A stretch of DNA of 50,539 nucleotides from a virus. The DNA lies in the IMG/VR virus record IMGVR_UViG_3300001920_000017, positions 1 to 50,539 of that record; one strand, 5' to 3'. A program made the position numbers and the translations under genes. Positions 21,733 to 30,481 of this stretch are shown here, piece by piece (the first letter of the stretch is position 1; each line of letters starts with the position of its first letter). The notes under the pieces were generated by a model that saw only the letters and a program-made list of their open reading frames with translations, did not search any database and had not been told where the DNA came from.

Positions 21733-22887
21733 ATGGCCAACGTCCTGACCGATGTCATTCCGGTTCTGCTGGCTCAGGGCCTGCAGATCCTGCGCGGCGC
21801 CACCGTGATGCCGCGCCTCGTCAACACCGATTTCGCCAACATGCCGGCGCAGAAGGGGGACACGGTCAACGTGTGGATCCCCTCGGCGGCCACCGTGGCC
21901 GACGTGGCACCCTCGGCCGCACCGTACCAGGCCCCCGACTCGTCGGGCGTCAAGGTGCCGATCCAGCTCAATCGCTGGCGCCACTCCGGCTTCTTCCTGA
22001 CGGACAAGGAGCAGGAAGAGATCGCGGCGGGCTACAAGTCCCGCAAAGCCGAGGAATCGGTGAAGGTGCTGGCGAACGACGTCAACGCCTTCTTGCTGGC
22101 GCAGTACAAGCAGATCTACGGGTACGTCGGGACGGCGGGCACCACGCCGTTTGCGTCCGACGTCACCGCCGCCACGGCCGCACGCGCGGCGCTCAGTCGC
22201 CAGCTCGCGCCCCTAACGGACCGCCGGTTCGTGATGGACGTGAACGCCGAGGCCAACGCGCTCGGCTTGGCGCAGTTCACGTCTGCCGAGAAGGTCGGCA
22301 GCAACACGGCGATCATCGACGGTACGCTCGGCCGTCGTCTCGGCTTCGACTTTGCGATGGACCAGCAGGTCCCCACGCACACGTCGACGGCGCTCAGCGC
22401 CGGTAACGCCACAGTCAATGGCGCGCAGGCTGCTGGTGTTGGCTCGACCGACGGCGGGCGGACGGGCACGGTGTCGATCGCGAAGGCGACGAACGCCGGC
22501 ACGCTCGTGGAAGGCGACATCATCACGTTCGCGGGTGATGCGCAGACCTACACCGTGCTGGCCAACACCACGCTGATCGTGGGCAACACGTCCGTGCCGA
22601 TCGCGCCGGCCCTACAGTCGGCGAAGTCGGGCGGCGAGCTCATGTCGCTCAAGGCCTCGCATGTCGTCAACCTCGCGATCCACCGCGACTGCATCGCGTT
22701 CGCCTCGCGCCCGCTGCAGGCCGCGAAGGACAACACGGTCGAGATGATGTCCGTGGCCGATCCGATCTCCGGCATCGCGCTGCGTCTCGAAGTCACGCGC
22801 CAGAACAAGCAGTGGCTGTGGGACTTCGACATCCTCTACGGCGGCAAGTGCGTGCGCCCCGAGCTCGGCGTGCGCGTCGCGGGCTGA
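21733..22887 (+). CDS. Major capsid protein, P22 coat-like
   Basis: 384 residues. The N-terminal segment (M-A-N-V-L-T-D-V-I-P), then a charged helical E-loop region with D-K-E-Q-E-E-I, then the beta-rich insertion around residue 260 with G-D-I-I-T-F-A-G followed by T-Y-T-V-L matches the P22-like coat plan, including its I-domain motif. It builds the icosahedral shell. The upstream scaffold and downstream connector genes agree. An 11-bp hairpin closes the transcript. A siphovirus with a P22-type coat is a known mosaic combination. Confidence 0.82.
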   Translation: MANVLTDVIPVLLAQGLQILRGATVMPRLVNTDFANMPAQKGDTVNVWIPSAATVADVAPSAAPYQAPDSSGVKVPIQLNRWRHSGFFLTDKEQEEIAAGYKSRKAEESVKVLANDVNAFLLAQYKQIYGYVGTAGTTPFASDVTAATAARAALSRQLAPLTDRRFVMDVNAEANALGLAQFTSAEKVGSNTAIIDGTLGRRLGFDFAMDQQVPTHTSTALSAGNATVNGAQAAGVGSTDGGRTGTVSIAKATNAGTLVEGDIITFAGDAQTYTVLANTTLIVGNTSVPIAPALQSAKSGGELMSLKASHVVNLAIHRDCIAFASRPLQAAKDNTVEMMSVADPISGIALRLEVTRQNKQWLWDFDILYGGKCVRPELGVRVAG

Positions 22888-22914
22888 TCGCGGCTGCTCC
22901 CTCTGTCTTGACTC

Positions 22915-22941
22915 GCCAGCGGCGCACTCCGCGCCGCTGGC
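22915..22941 (+). terminator. Hairpin after the coat gene
   Basis: An 11-bp perfect stem (22915-22925 with 22931-22941) around a 5-base loop (actcc). There is no T tract, so it may act more as an mRNA 3-prime stabiliser or partial terminator that raises coat mRNA relative to downstream genes. It lies 28 bases after the coat stop. Confidence 0.7.
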
Positions 22942-22966
22942 CCGGCTTCCACGCTGAGTCCTCACC

Positions 22967-23188
22967 ATGTCCGACTTCGCACCGATCTCCATCATCCCGC
23001 AGCCGCCCATCCCGACCATGCGCATCGTCGCGCCTGATGTCGACGGTGGCGTGGCCATCATCAACCGCGCGGACTTCGACCCGAAGACGATGGTCGATGC
23101 CGACGCCCCGAAGGCGAAGGCCGAGAAGACCGAGAAGGCTCCGGCCGAGAAGGCTCCGGCCGAGACCGACGCCCCGAAGGCGAAGTAG
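22967..23188 (+). CDS. Small Lys/Ala/Glu-rich head-module protein
   Basis: 73 residues. The first 45 residues have Pro/Ile-rich strands (I-S-I-I-P-Q-P-P-I-P). The last 28 residues are a low-complexity tail of A-E-K-A-P and D-A-P-K-A-K units, including a near-exact 15-base tandem duplication (about 23133-23162). Short repeat tails after coat genes are common and may be flexible connectors. Function unknown. Confidence 0.6.
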   Translation: MSDFAPISIIPQPPIPTMRIVAPDVDGGVAIINRADFDPKTMVDADAPKAKAEKTEKAPAEKAPAETDAPKAK

Positions 23189-23194
23189 TCGCGC

Positions 23195-23689
23195 ATGCCG
23201 CTCACGCTGATCGTCGAAGACGGGACCGGCCGCCCGGACGCCAACGCGCTCGCGTCACGCGAGGCGGTGACGGCCGTGCTGGCACGTGTACCGTTCACGG
23301 AGGCGTGGGCGGATGTCGCGACCGAGAAGCAAGACCAAGCGATCGCCGAGGCGTCCGCCTGGCTGACGCGTCGTGCGTGGTGTGGCATCCGCACGTACGA
23401 ACGCCAGGCGCTCGCTTTCCCGCGGGCGCATCTCGTGACACCTGATGGCTATGCGGTCGCGTCGAATGCGATGCCCGCGTGGCTCATCGAAGCGGTGGCG
23501 CGGCTCGCGTTCTGGCTCTCGCAGCAGACCGCGACACCGTTTGCCGATAGCGGGGTGCAGCCTGGCACGCGCATGAATCTGCCCGGTGGATTCAGCTTCA
23601 CGGTGGCGGGCGGCGTCACGATGCCACCGGACGTGCGGGCGCTGATCGCGCCGTATGTCACCACATCGGCCACGGTGGTGCGGATCTAA
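23195..23689 (+). CDS. Head-tail connector protein (DnaT-like ssDNA-binding domain family)
   Basis: 164 residues. The start (L-I-V-E-D-G-T-G-R-P-D-A-N-A) and the later helices around W-L-T-R-R-A-W-C-G-I-R-T-Y with Q-A-L-A-F-P-R-A are typical of the phage connector adaptor family annotated as DnaT-like ssDNA binding or head-tail connector. It lies right after the coat and small tail-tip gene. In structural terms it should bind the portal ring outside the head. The start at ATG 23195 has only a weak ribosome site. Confidence 0.78.
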   Translation: MPLTLIVEDGTGRPDANALASREAVTAVLARVPFTEAWADVATEKQDQAIAEASAWLTRRAWCGIRTYERQALAFPRAHLVTPDGYAVASNAMPAWLIEAVARLAFWLSQQTATPFADSGVQPGTRMNLPGGFSFTVAGGVTMPPDVRALIAPYVTTSATVVRI

Positions 23690-24060
23690 TGCCCCTCGAC
23701 CTCCGTGCTCTGGTCGGCAACGCAGTGCCCGTTGCGACAAACGCCGGCGCCGCGTCGACGATCACCATCACCCGGCCCGTGGTGCCGAACCCGCTCACCG
23801 GGACCACGAGCGGAAGCCCGGTCGTGCAGCAGGTGCCGCACGTCTTTCCGACGACGGCGCGCAAGATCGGCAAGGGCAACGACGCCGCGTGGTCGAGTGC
23901 GCGGGTCGTGTTGTTTGTCGCGGCAGCACATGTCACCTGGCCGCCCAAGCGCGGCGATCAGTGCACGTGGGGCGGGGTGACGGCGCCGATTGCGGCGCTC
24001 GAAGAGTTCGCGCCGACGGGCGTCGCGATCGGCTGGTATGTCGCGGTGGGGGGCGCATGA
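23689..24060 (+). CDS. Head-tail connector or head-closure protein
   Basis: 123 residues, beta-rich (T-I-T-I-T-R-P-V-V, then W-S-S-A-R-V-V-L-F-V-A-A-A-H-V-T-W, then G-D-Q-C-T-W-G-G). Its one-base overlap with the previous gene and its position between the adaptor and the HK97-gp10-like gene fit a head-closure or neck protein. Family recognition is by position and fold feel only. Confidence 0.55.
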   Translation: MPLDLRALVGNAVPVATNAGAASTITITRPVVPNPLTGTTSGSPVVQQVPHVFPTTARKIGKGNDAAWSSARVVLFVAAAHVTWPPKRGDQCTWGGVTAPIAALEEFAPTGVAIGWYVAVGGA

Positions 24061-24563
24061 CGCTCGCGCGCGATCCGCAGCAACTCGTCTACGACTTTCA
24101 ACTCGACCTCTCGCGGTTCGGGGATGAGGTCGAAGGCGGCGCGCTCAAGATGTTTCACGAGAGCGCGCAGCAGGTAGCGGAAGCCATCGTCGTGGGCAAT
24201 CAGTACGGCCCGGGCGTCCCCGTCGACACGGGCTTCGCGCGCTCGTCCTTCCGCATCGGCGTCAACGCGCCGGTGGACGGACCGAGTTTGCGCCCGTTCA
24301 TCAGCCGCCGTGTCACACGGCCTGGCGTCGAGATCTTCCCCGCCGCGCTCGATCTCGCGCCGATCGGCACCGCGCAACTCGGCGACATCCTGTACATCAC
24401 GACGCCAGCCGTCTACCCGCAATACCTCGAGTTCACGCCCAAGCGCCGCCGCTTCGGCCCGCACAAGGGGCAAACCACGGAGTTCATCGCGCCCGTCGAA
24501 GCCCGGTTCGACGCGATCGTGGACGACGCAGCGGATCGCGTCGGGTACGGAGCGTCTGAGTGA
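24057..24563 (+). CDS. Neck or tail-completion protein, HK97 gp10-like
   Basis: 168 residues. The layout F-x-x-x-L-S-R-F followed by a helix, V-D-T-G-F-A-R-S-S-F-R and P-Q-Y-L-E-F-T is close to the HK97 gp10/neck family, whose hallmark is the D-T-G-x-x-R segment and a later Y-x-x-x-x-E-x-G-T-like strand. It forms part of the neck that joins the head to the tail. It overlaps the preceding stop by four bases. Confidence 0.68.
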   Translation: MTLARDPQQLVYDFQLDLSRFGDEVEGGALKMFHESAQQVAEAIVVGNQYGPGVPVDTGFARSSFRIGVNAPVDGPSLRPFISRRVTRPGVEIFPAALDLAPIGTAQLGDILYITTPAVYPQYLEFTPKRRRFGPHKGQTTEFIAPVEARFDAIVDDAADRVGYGASE

Positions 24564-24573
24564 GGGGCTCACC

Positions 24574-24990
24574 ATGAGCCCCGTCAACTGGGGCGACGCC
24601 TTCGTGCAGGCGATGCGCAACGCGGTGAAGACCGTCAGCGGTCTGCCGACCACGCAATGCTGGGCCAACACCACGGTCCAGCCGTCGCAGGTGGCCGCGT
24701 CCGTCGATGACGGGCTGATGGCCATGGACGAAGAGCCGAGCGAGTGCGGCCCCGGGGCGTGGTGGCGTGTCACCGCGATTTACCGCGTCGTGCTCTACGT
24801 CCCGCTCGGCGGCGACATCCACGCGATCACCTCGGTCGCCGGCGCGATCAGTAACACGCTGCGCACGGCGGCCATCACGGTGCTCGGCCAGCCTGTTGAA
24901 GTCACACGCCTGCGCATCGGGCCGGAAATGGTGGGCGACGCGCTGTATGCGCTGCCCGTGTTGGTGCACACCACGTTCGATCATCCCTGA
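24574..24990 (+). CDS. Tail terminator protein
   Basis: 138 residues. The N-terminal helix (W-G-D-A-F-V-Q-A-M-R-N-A-V), the beta sheet with R-V-T-A-I-Y-R-V-V-L-Y-V and the later L-R-T-A-A-I-T-V-L have the helix-strand order of siphovirus tail terminators. Position after the neck gene and before the tail-tube gene supports it. It caps the tail during assembly. GAGGGG precedes the ATG. Confidence 0.65.
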   Translation: MSPVNWGDAFVQAMRNAVKTVSGLPTTQCWANTTVQPSQVAASVDDGLMAMDEEPSECGPGAWWRVTAIYRVVLYVPLGGDIHAITSVAGAISNTLRTAAITVLGQPVEVTRLRIGPEMVGDALYALPVLVHTTFDHP

Positions 24991-25029
24991 CATCGTCCAG
25001 ACCTGTTCTGACGCCACTTCGAGGCCCCC

Positions 25030-25947
25030 ATGCCCAACGCGACTTCTCGTAACTTCCGCATCGCGTACGTGCGCGAGACCACCTTCGGCACCACGCCGGG
25101 CTCGGCGCTCACCATCGCACGCAGCATCGGCGGCGGTGGCCAGTTGCAGTACCAGAGCGTCGAATCGGAAGAGACGCACCTGAACGAGGTGCCCGACTAC
25201 ACACGCGTCGGCGCGGAAGGCAACGGCGTGATCCCGATGGAATACTCCTACGGCGCGCTGCACGACTTCATCCCCGGGATCCTGGGCAGCGATTGGGCCT
25301 CCAACGTGTGCAGCGTCGGGTCCACGCGCTACGGCTACACGATCGAAGATCAGTACCTCGACATCGGGCGCTACAACCCGTTCAAGGGCTGCTTGATCAA
25401 TCGCCTTGCGGTGCGCATGGCTGCGCGCGCGAAGATCACGGCGGAAGTCGGTTATCGGCCGACGATCATCCCGGCCGCCATGGCCACCGCCACGGCGGGC
25501 ACGGGCGCCGCGCTGGCGGCGCCGACGAATCCGATGCTCAACGCCTCGACGCACCTGCAGCTGTTGCAGGAAGGCGGCTCGGGCACGTTCAAGGTGCGCG
25601 AGTTCAGCTTCGAGCTGTTGCGCCAGGTGATTCCGAGCCCCGTGTGCGGCTCGCTGTACGACGATGACGCCGACATCGGCATGTTCTCGGCGCGCGGCAC
25701 CGCCGTGCTGCAGATCGCGAACAGTACGATCGCCGACAAGCTGATGAACGACACGCTCACGTCGCTGGCGCTCACCATCGGCGGTGCGTCGACGCTCAAG
25801 GATGCGTGGCTGTTCTCGCAGGTGCGGCTGATCGGTGGCGGCATCCAGCAGGTGTCGCGCAACAGCCCGGTCCTGCTCTCGCTCGAATGGGCGTCGAAGT
25901 CCGACGCGACCAACACGTCCTGCAAGGTCACCCGAACCCCGGCGTAA
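25030..25947 (+). CDS. Major tail tube protein
   Basis: 305 residues. The start R-E-T-T-F-G-T-T-P-G-S-A is the usual beginning of siphovirus tube proteins. The chain then reads as two beta-sandwich-like domains with L-L-Q-E-G-G-S-G-T-F-K-V in the second. Position between tail terminator and tail chaperones fits. It polymerises around the tape measure to form the tube. A GAGG lies upstream. Confidence 0.8.
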   Translation: MPNATSRNFRIAYVRETTFGTTPGSALTIARSIGGGGQLQYQSVESEETHLNEVPDYTRVGAEGNGVIPMEYSYGALHDFIPGILGSDWASNVCSVGSTRYGYTIEDQYLDIGRYNPFKGCLINRLAVRMAARAKITAEVGYRPTIIPAAMATATAGTGAALAAPTNPMLNASTHLQLLQEGGSGTFKVREFSFELLRQVIPSPVCGSLYDDDADIGMFSARGTAVLQIANSTIADKLMNDTLTSLALTIGGASTLKDAWLFSQVRLIGGGIQQVSRNSPVLLSLEWASKSDATNTSCKVTRTPA

Positions 25948-25979
25948 CGCCGGGCTCCGCCTCAACCCCTGAGACTGTC

Positions 25980-26486
25980 ATGGCCAAGATTGCCCGCCTG
26001 TCCTCGGTCGCCAAGTCGACCGAGGGCGTCACGTTCGACCTCCCCGACCTCACCGCGTCGCCCAGTGCCAAGGGCGAATATCCGCTGCTGCGCGGCAAGG
26101 ACGGGAGCGTCGCCACCATCACGTTGCTCGGCCCGGACTCGCCCGCCGTGCGCGCCTTCGATCGCGTGCGCGCGGCGGCAGCGCAGAACCGCCTGCTCGG
26201 CGCCGCCATCGCGGGCCAGCAGGGCGTGAACCTCGTCACGGAAGAGCGCGTCGCCGAGCAGGACGAGGAAGACCTGCACAAGGCCGTCGTACACACGGTG
26301 AATTGGACCGGGCTTGAGGACGACCACGACGCGCCGCTGCCCTGCACTGCCGAGAACGCCCGCGCGTTCTTCGCGGCGGCGCCGGCCTATCAGGCGTGGG
26401 TGCTCGAGCGCGTGCGAGACCGCAGCCATTTTTTCGGCCCCTCCTCGACGTCGTCCGCCGCTACGCCGAGCACTACTTCAGCCTGA
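25980..26486 (+). CDS. Tail assembly chaperone, short form (G-like)
   Basis: 168 residues. It is produced by reading straight through to 26486. The second half ends in a low-complexity S-S-T-S-S-A-A-T-P-S-T-T-S-A tail that looks like an accident of reading past the frameshift point. Known: in lambda-like phages the short G protein and the longer GT fusion coat the tape measure during assembly. A slippery heptamer lies at codons 151-152 (26429-26435) and joins this frame to the downstream one. The strongest evidence is the context between tail tube and tape measure. Confidence 0.78.
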   Translation: MAKIARLSSVAKSTEGVTFDLPDLTASPSAKGEYPLLRGKDGSVATITLLGPDSPAVRAFDRVRAAAAQNRLLGAAIAGQQGVNLVTEERVAEQDEEDLHKAVVHTVNWTGLEDDHDAPLPCTAENARAFFAAAPAYQAWVLERVRDRSHFFGPSSTSSAATPSTTSA

Positions 26487-26830
26487 ACGAACCGCTCGCC
26501 GGGAGCACGCGGCGCGAGATCCTCTGCGACAACCTCGCGACCGGTGACGGGGACTTCGAAGGGCAGCTCGCCGATCTGGCGGGCCCGCCGCTGCCGCCCG
26601 AGTTGTCCCGCGCATGGCGCGCCTTCCTGCACCTGCACGCGCGGCGCCCGGTCGGCACGCAGTTCCATCGCATCCCGTTCTCTGAACTCCTCGCGTACGC
26701 GGCCCTCATGCACACCGACCTGACCCCGCTGGACCTCGCGTGCATCGAAGTGGCGGACGACGTCTACCAGGCGGCGATCATGGAACGCATTACGCCCAGC
26801 GCTGAGGGCCCGGCGCCCTCGGGCGAGTAA
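26396..26830 (+). CDS. Tail assembly chaperone, T part (read only by -1 frameshift)
   Basis: The coordinates give the in-frame open stretch, but translation should enter at 26435 by frameshift, making the T part 131 residues. This part has R-R-Y-A-E-H-Y-F-S-L-N, then a helical bundle with L-P-P-E-L-S-R-A-W-R-A-F, and ends in an acidic D-D-V-Y-Q-A-A-I-M segment. The ATG at 26396 lies inside the G gene without a ribosome site, so independent translation is unlikely. The fusion protein is expected in small amounts and contacts the tape measure. Confidence 0.78.
   Translation: MGARARARPQPFFRPLLDVVRRYAEHYFSLNEPLAGSTRREILCDNLATGDGDFEGQLADLAGPPLPPELSRAWRAFLHLHARRPVGTQFHRIPFSELLAYAALMHTDLTPLDLACIEVADDVYQAAIMERITPSAEGPAPSGE
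26429..26435 (+). promoter_or_regulatory. Programmed -1 frameshift site (T TTT TTC)
   Basis: The heptamer T-TTT-TTC is in phase with the zero frame (codons TTT 26430-26432 and TTC 26433-26435). It fits X-XXY-YYZ exactly. A -1 slip makes the next codon CGG at 26435 in the T frame, giving R-S-H-F-F then R-P-L-L-D-V-V. Expected fusion length is 283 residues (152 zero-frame plus 131 shifted). A GC-rich stretch follows but I did not define a stimulating structure. Confidence 0.85.
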
Positions 26831-26835
26831 GCGCG

Positions 26836-29800
26836 ATGGCCCGCGTCGCAACGCTCGGCACCGCGATTGATTCGGGCGGCGCCAAGAAAGGCGCCGACGA
26901 AACGCGCGCGGCCCTCGACAGCATCACCCAGGCGGCGGTCAAGACCACCGCCGCCGTGCAGCAGAGCGGACGCGTCGCGACGCAGTCGCTCACCGAAGAG
27001 GTGCGCGCGGTCACGCGGCTCGAGGCGGAGCGCAACCGCGCGGCCAATGAAGCGCGCCGGCGTGCCCAAGCGGAAGCCGCCGACGCCGCGCGCCGCGCTG
27101 CCATTCGGCAGCAGGAGATCGACGCCGCCGAGCGGGCACGCCGCGCGCAGGATGCGCACACGCAGGCCATGGGGCGCGCCGAAGCCGCGGCCTACGAGCT
27201 CGACGCCGCGTTCAACAAGAAGGCGGCGGGCGCGCTCGCCTCCGAGGCCGGCATGAACCGGCTGCGTTCGAGTGCGACCGCACTGCTCCCCGCCCTCACC
27301 GGCATCAACGGCGCCGCCGGGACCGCGATCTCGACGCTGGGCAACCTGGCGGCCGGCAGCGGCGTCACGCTTGCGATCGTGGCCGGTGTTGGCGCCATCT
27401 CGGCGGTCTACACCGCGCTGACGGCCGATGCGAAGCGGCTGCGCGAAGAGAACCAGAAGGCCGTGGCGTCACTGCGCGAGTTGGCCGGTTCGGGTCGCGC
27501 CACGTCGCTCAACGAGGCGATCCGCAAGGCCCGGCAGGAAGAACTCGCGCTCACGCGGCAGCTCACGGAGGCCGAGGCCGCGCTGCGCCGTGCGCAGTCG
27601 GGCCAAGGGTACGCCGGGGCCAAGACCGGGCTCGTGGATCCGTCGTTCGCGGCCGAAGCGACGCGGCTGCAGAAGCAGATCGCGGACACGCAGCGCGCGA
27701 TCGCGGACGGCCGCCGTGAACTGGGGCGCGTGCTCACGGACACGGCGCAAGACTACTCGCGCGCCCAGACGCAGGCGCTCGCCGACCTCGTGCGCTCGGG
27801 CAACGCGACGGTAGCGGAGCAAACCAAGCTGCGCGATCGGCTGCGCAACCTGCAGGGACAGCTCACCCAGGCCACCGCCGCGGGCGAGGACCCGGCGAAG
27901 CGCGCCGAGCTCGTGGCGCAAATCAAGACGATCACCGACGTCTACGACGAACAGGCCGAAGCCGCGAAGCGTGCCGCCGATGCGCGGGTCAAGTCGGGCC
28001 GCGAGCTGATCACGTTTGAGCAGGCCTATGCCGCCTCGCTCAACGATGTCACGCGCAAGCTCGCAGACTACGACGCCGCGCAGAACGAAGCGCTGACCAA
28101 GGCGACGACGGCCATTGGCCTGACAATCGACGCGCGCGCGCTCGACATCCAGACCCTGCGTGACCAGATCGCCGTGGTGCGCAGCAACGCCGATGCGTAC
28201 AACGCCCTCACCATCGCGCGCGAGCAAGAGCGCGCGGTGGCCGACGCCCGGGCGAAAATGCCGAAGGGCGCGGAGCTCTCAGCAGAGACCGAAACGCGCA
28301 TCCGCGCGCAGGTGAAGGAGTACCTCGAGCTCAAGAAGGTGCTGGACGCGCTCCGCTCGTGGGACGGATCCAGCCCCTTCACGCTGCCAGAAGACACGGT
28401 CAAGAACACCCGCGCGTGGGAGTCGGCGCTGCGCGATGTGGTGGGCACGCTGCGCGACCTGGGCGGCGCACTCAATGGGACGGGCTCCGACGCGGTGAAG
28501 ATGCTCGGCGCCGTGATGGCGTCCGTCGAGGGGCTCATGCGCGCCCGCGAACGCGCCGCGCAGATGCAGGCCGATGGCCAGCGCCTCACCACCGGGCAGC
28601 AGTGGGCCGCGGCGGGTGCGGGGGCCATTGGGGCATTCGGCGGGGGCTATGCGATTGGCTCCACCACCACGAGTCGGGCCACCGGGTTCCTCGGTGGCGC
28701 CGCAGCCGGCGCGGCCACCGGTGCCGCGGCCCTCGCCCCCACTGGCATCGGCGCGCCCATCGGCGCACTGATCGGTGGCATCATTGGCGGCATTGGCGGT
28801 TTGCTCGGCGCCTCCGACAAGGGCAAGCAGGCCGCCGTGCAGATGGAGATTGCGCAAAAGCAGCTCGGCAAGGCGCTCGATGGGATCAAGGCCACCTTCG
28901 CGAACGACAGCCTTGGCGCCGCGATCGCGCAAGCCCGCGCGCAGTTCGATGATCTCCGCAAGTCGACGGAAGCCGCCTACTCCGGGCGCAAGAACGAAGC
29001 CGAACGCAAGCAGATCCTCGCGGAGCTCACCGTGCTCGAGGCGCGGCGCGTGGAGCAGCTCAAGGCCCAGTATGCCGTGGAGCTGCAGCTCGCGACGAAT
29101 GACCTCGAGGTGCGGCGGTTGCGGGCGGTGGGCCTGACGGCAGAAGCCGATGCGCTGGAGCGCGTGAACACCGCGCAGCGCGAGCTGACGAACGCGATTC
29201 AGCAGTATGGCGAAGACTCGACGTATGTCGAGAAGCTGAAAGAGACCCAGGCCGCGCAAGCCGCCGCGGCGGAGTCCGCGCGGTTGTTGGCCGAAGCCGA
29301 GCGCCAGGTTGCGCTTGCCCGGCGCCGCGAAGACATCGGCGCGGACCTCACCGCCCGCGGGCAGACGCTGACCGGCGACACGCGCGGCGCCTTCATCACG
29401 CGCCAGAACGCCGGCGCGGTGGTGGCCCTGCGCGAAGCCGAAGACCTTTTCAAGGCGGGCGCGATCACCGCCGAGATGTTTGCGGAACTCACCCGCATCA
29501 TCAACGAAGAGCTGTTGTCGGCCATTCGCGATTTCGACCAAGCCGCAGCCGACGCGGCCGAGCGCCGCCGGGCGGAAGCCGAAGCGGCCGAACAGCAGCG
29601 CGTCGCGCGGATCCAGCAGGACCAGACGGCCATCATTCGGGAGATGACCGACGCGTACCGCGTGCTCAACCCGCAGCTCGCGGCGGAGCTCGCCGCGCAG
29701 CAGGTGCAGATCGATCGCGCGGCACGCCTGGCGGCGGCCACGGATGATGTCACGCGGGCGCAGCTGGAGCAGTTGTTCAGCCTCCAGGATCAGGTGACGG

Positions 29801-30474
29801 CGTACGAGGCCAGCGCACGAGCCGCCGAGTCGGCCGCGCGTGCCGTCGAAGCACAGACCCGCGCTGCGGAGCGCCTCGCGCAGATTGGCCAGGATGTGGA
29901 CGAGCGGTTCCTCCGCGCGACCGGCCAGACGTTCGAGGCCGACCGGCGCGGGCTCGAGCGCGAGCGGGATTCGCGGATCGCCGAAGTCATGGCGGCCTTC
30001 GCGGCCCTCGGGATGCCAACCGGCGGCAACCCGATGCAGCAGGCGCAGGCGATCGCCGCGCAGCAAGCGCAGATGCAGGACCTGATTGCGAAGATTCAGC
30101 AGACGTTCGATGCGGACCTCGCGCGGCTGATCGCATCCACGATGACGGGCACGCCGGCGTCCACGGCGGCAGGCGCCACGGATCCGACGCGCGGCGCGGC
30201 GTGGAACCCGGGCCGCATGGCGGACATCCCCGTGTTGGGCGGCGACAGCGTGACCTATCGGTCCGCCGCCTCGATGACGGAGACCAGCGCCACGCGCCTG
30301 ATCGACTTCGCGTCGGCGCAGCTCAGCGTGCAGCGCGACATCCTCGCCGAGTTGCGTGGGCGGCGCGGTGGGGCGTCGGACCTGTTGGGCCCGGCGGTGA
30401 TTGATCGGATTGACACGGCGCTGGGTACGCGCATGGTCGACAGCGCCATGCTGGTGAACGGGCAGCTGCTGTGA
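26836..30474 (+). CDS. Tape measure protein
   Basis: 1212 residues, mostly helical. The first 150 residues are alanine/arginine-rich coiled coil. A hydrophobic glycine-zipper region (G-G-x-x-G-A-A-x-G patterns, about residues 590-670) matches the membrane-active part of tape measures. Long helical repeats with A-E-A-x-x-A-E-R fill the rest. At the usual rule of about 0.15 nm of tail per residue this predicts a tail near 180 nm. It directly follows the G/GT pair, as expected. It has no peptidase domain that I can see. Confidence 0.9.
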   Translation: MARVATLGTAIDSGGAKKGADETRAALDSITQAAVKTTAAVQQSGRVATQSLTEEVRAVTRLEAERNRAANEARRRAQAEAADAARRAAIRQQEIDAAERARRAQDAHTQAMGRAEAAAYELDAAFNKKAAGALASEAGMNRLRSSATALLPALTGINGAAGTAISTLGNLAAGSGVTLAIVAGVGAISAVYTALTADAKRLREENQKAVASLRELAGSGRATSLNEAIRKARQEELALTRQLTEAEAALRRAQSGQGYAGAKTGLVDPSFAAEATRLQKQIADTQRAIADGRRELGRVLTDTAQDYSRAQTQALADLVRSGNATVAEQTKLRDRLRNLQGQLTQATAAGEDPAKRAELVAQIKTITDVYDEQAEAAKRAADARVKSGRELITFEQAYAASLNDVTRKLADYDAAQNEALTKATTAIGLTIDARALDIQTLRDQIAVVRSNADAYNALTIAREQERAVADARAKMPKGAELSAETETRIRAQVKEYLELKKVLDALRSWDGSSPFTLPEDTVKNTRAWESALRDVVGTLRDLGGALNGTGSDAVKMLGAVMASVEGLMRARERAAQMQADGQRLTTGQQWAAAGAGAIGAFGGGYAIGSTTTSRATGFLGGAAAGAATGAAALAPTGIGAPIGALIGGIIGGIGGLLGASDKGKQAAVQMEIAQKQLGKALDGIKATFANDSLGAAIAQARAQFDDLRKSTEAAYSGRKNEAERKQILAELTVLEARRVEQLKAQYAVELQLATNDLEVRRLRAVGLTAEADALERVNTAQRELTNAIQQYGEDSTYVEKLKETQAAQAAAAESARLLAEAERQVALARRREDIGADLTARGQTLTGDTRGAFITRQNAGAVVALREAEDLFKAGAITAEMFAELTRIINEELLSAIRDFDQAAADAAERRRAEAEAAEQQRVARIQQDQTAIIREMTDAYRVLNPQLAAELAAQQVQIDRAARLAAATDDVTRAQLEQLFSLQDQVTAYEASARAAESAARAVEAQTRAAERLAQIGQDVDERFLRATGQTFEADRRGLERERDSRIAEVMAAFAALGMPTGGNPMQQAQAIAAQQAQMQDLIAKIQQTFDADLARLIASTMTGTPASTAAGATDPTRGAAWNPGRMADIPVLGGDSVTYRSAASMTETSATRLIDFASAQLSVQRDILAELRGRRGGASDLLGPAVIDRIDTALGTRMVDSAMLVNGQLL

Positions 30475-30481
30475 GGCATCC

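Noticed and set aside
26396-26434. Independent start of the T chaperone at ATG 26396
   Set aside because: No ribosome site, and the peptide from 26396 to 26434 reads as a shadow of the G frame. The in-phase slippery heptamer explains the frame better.
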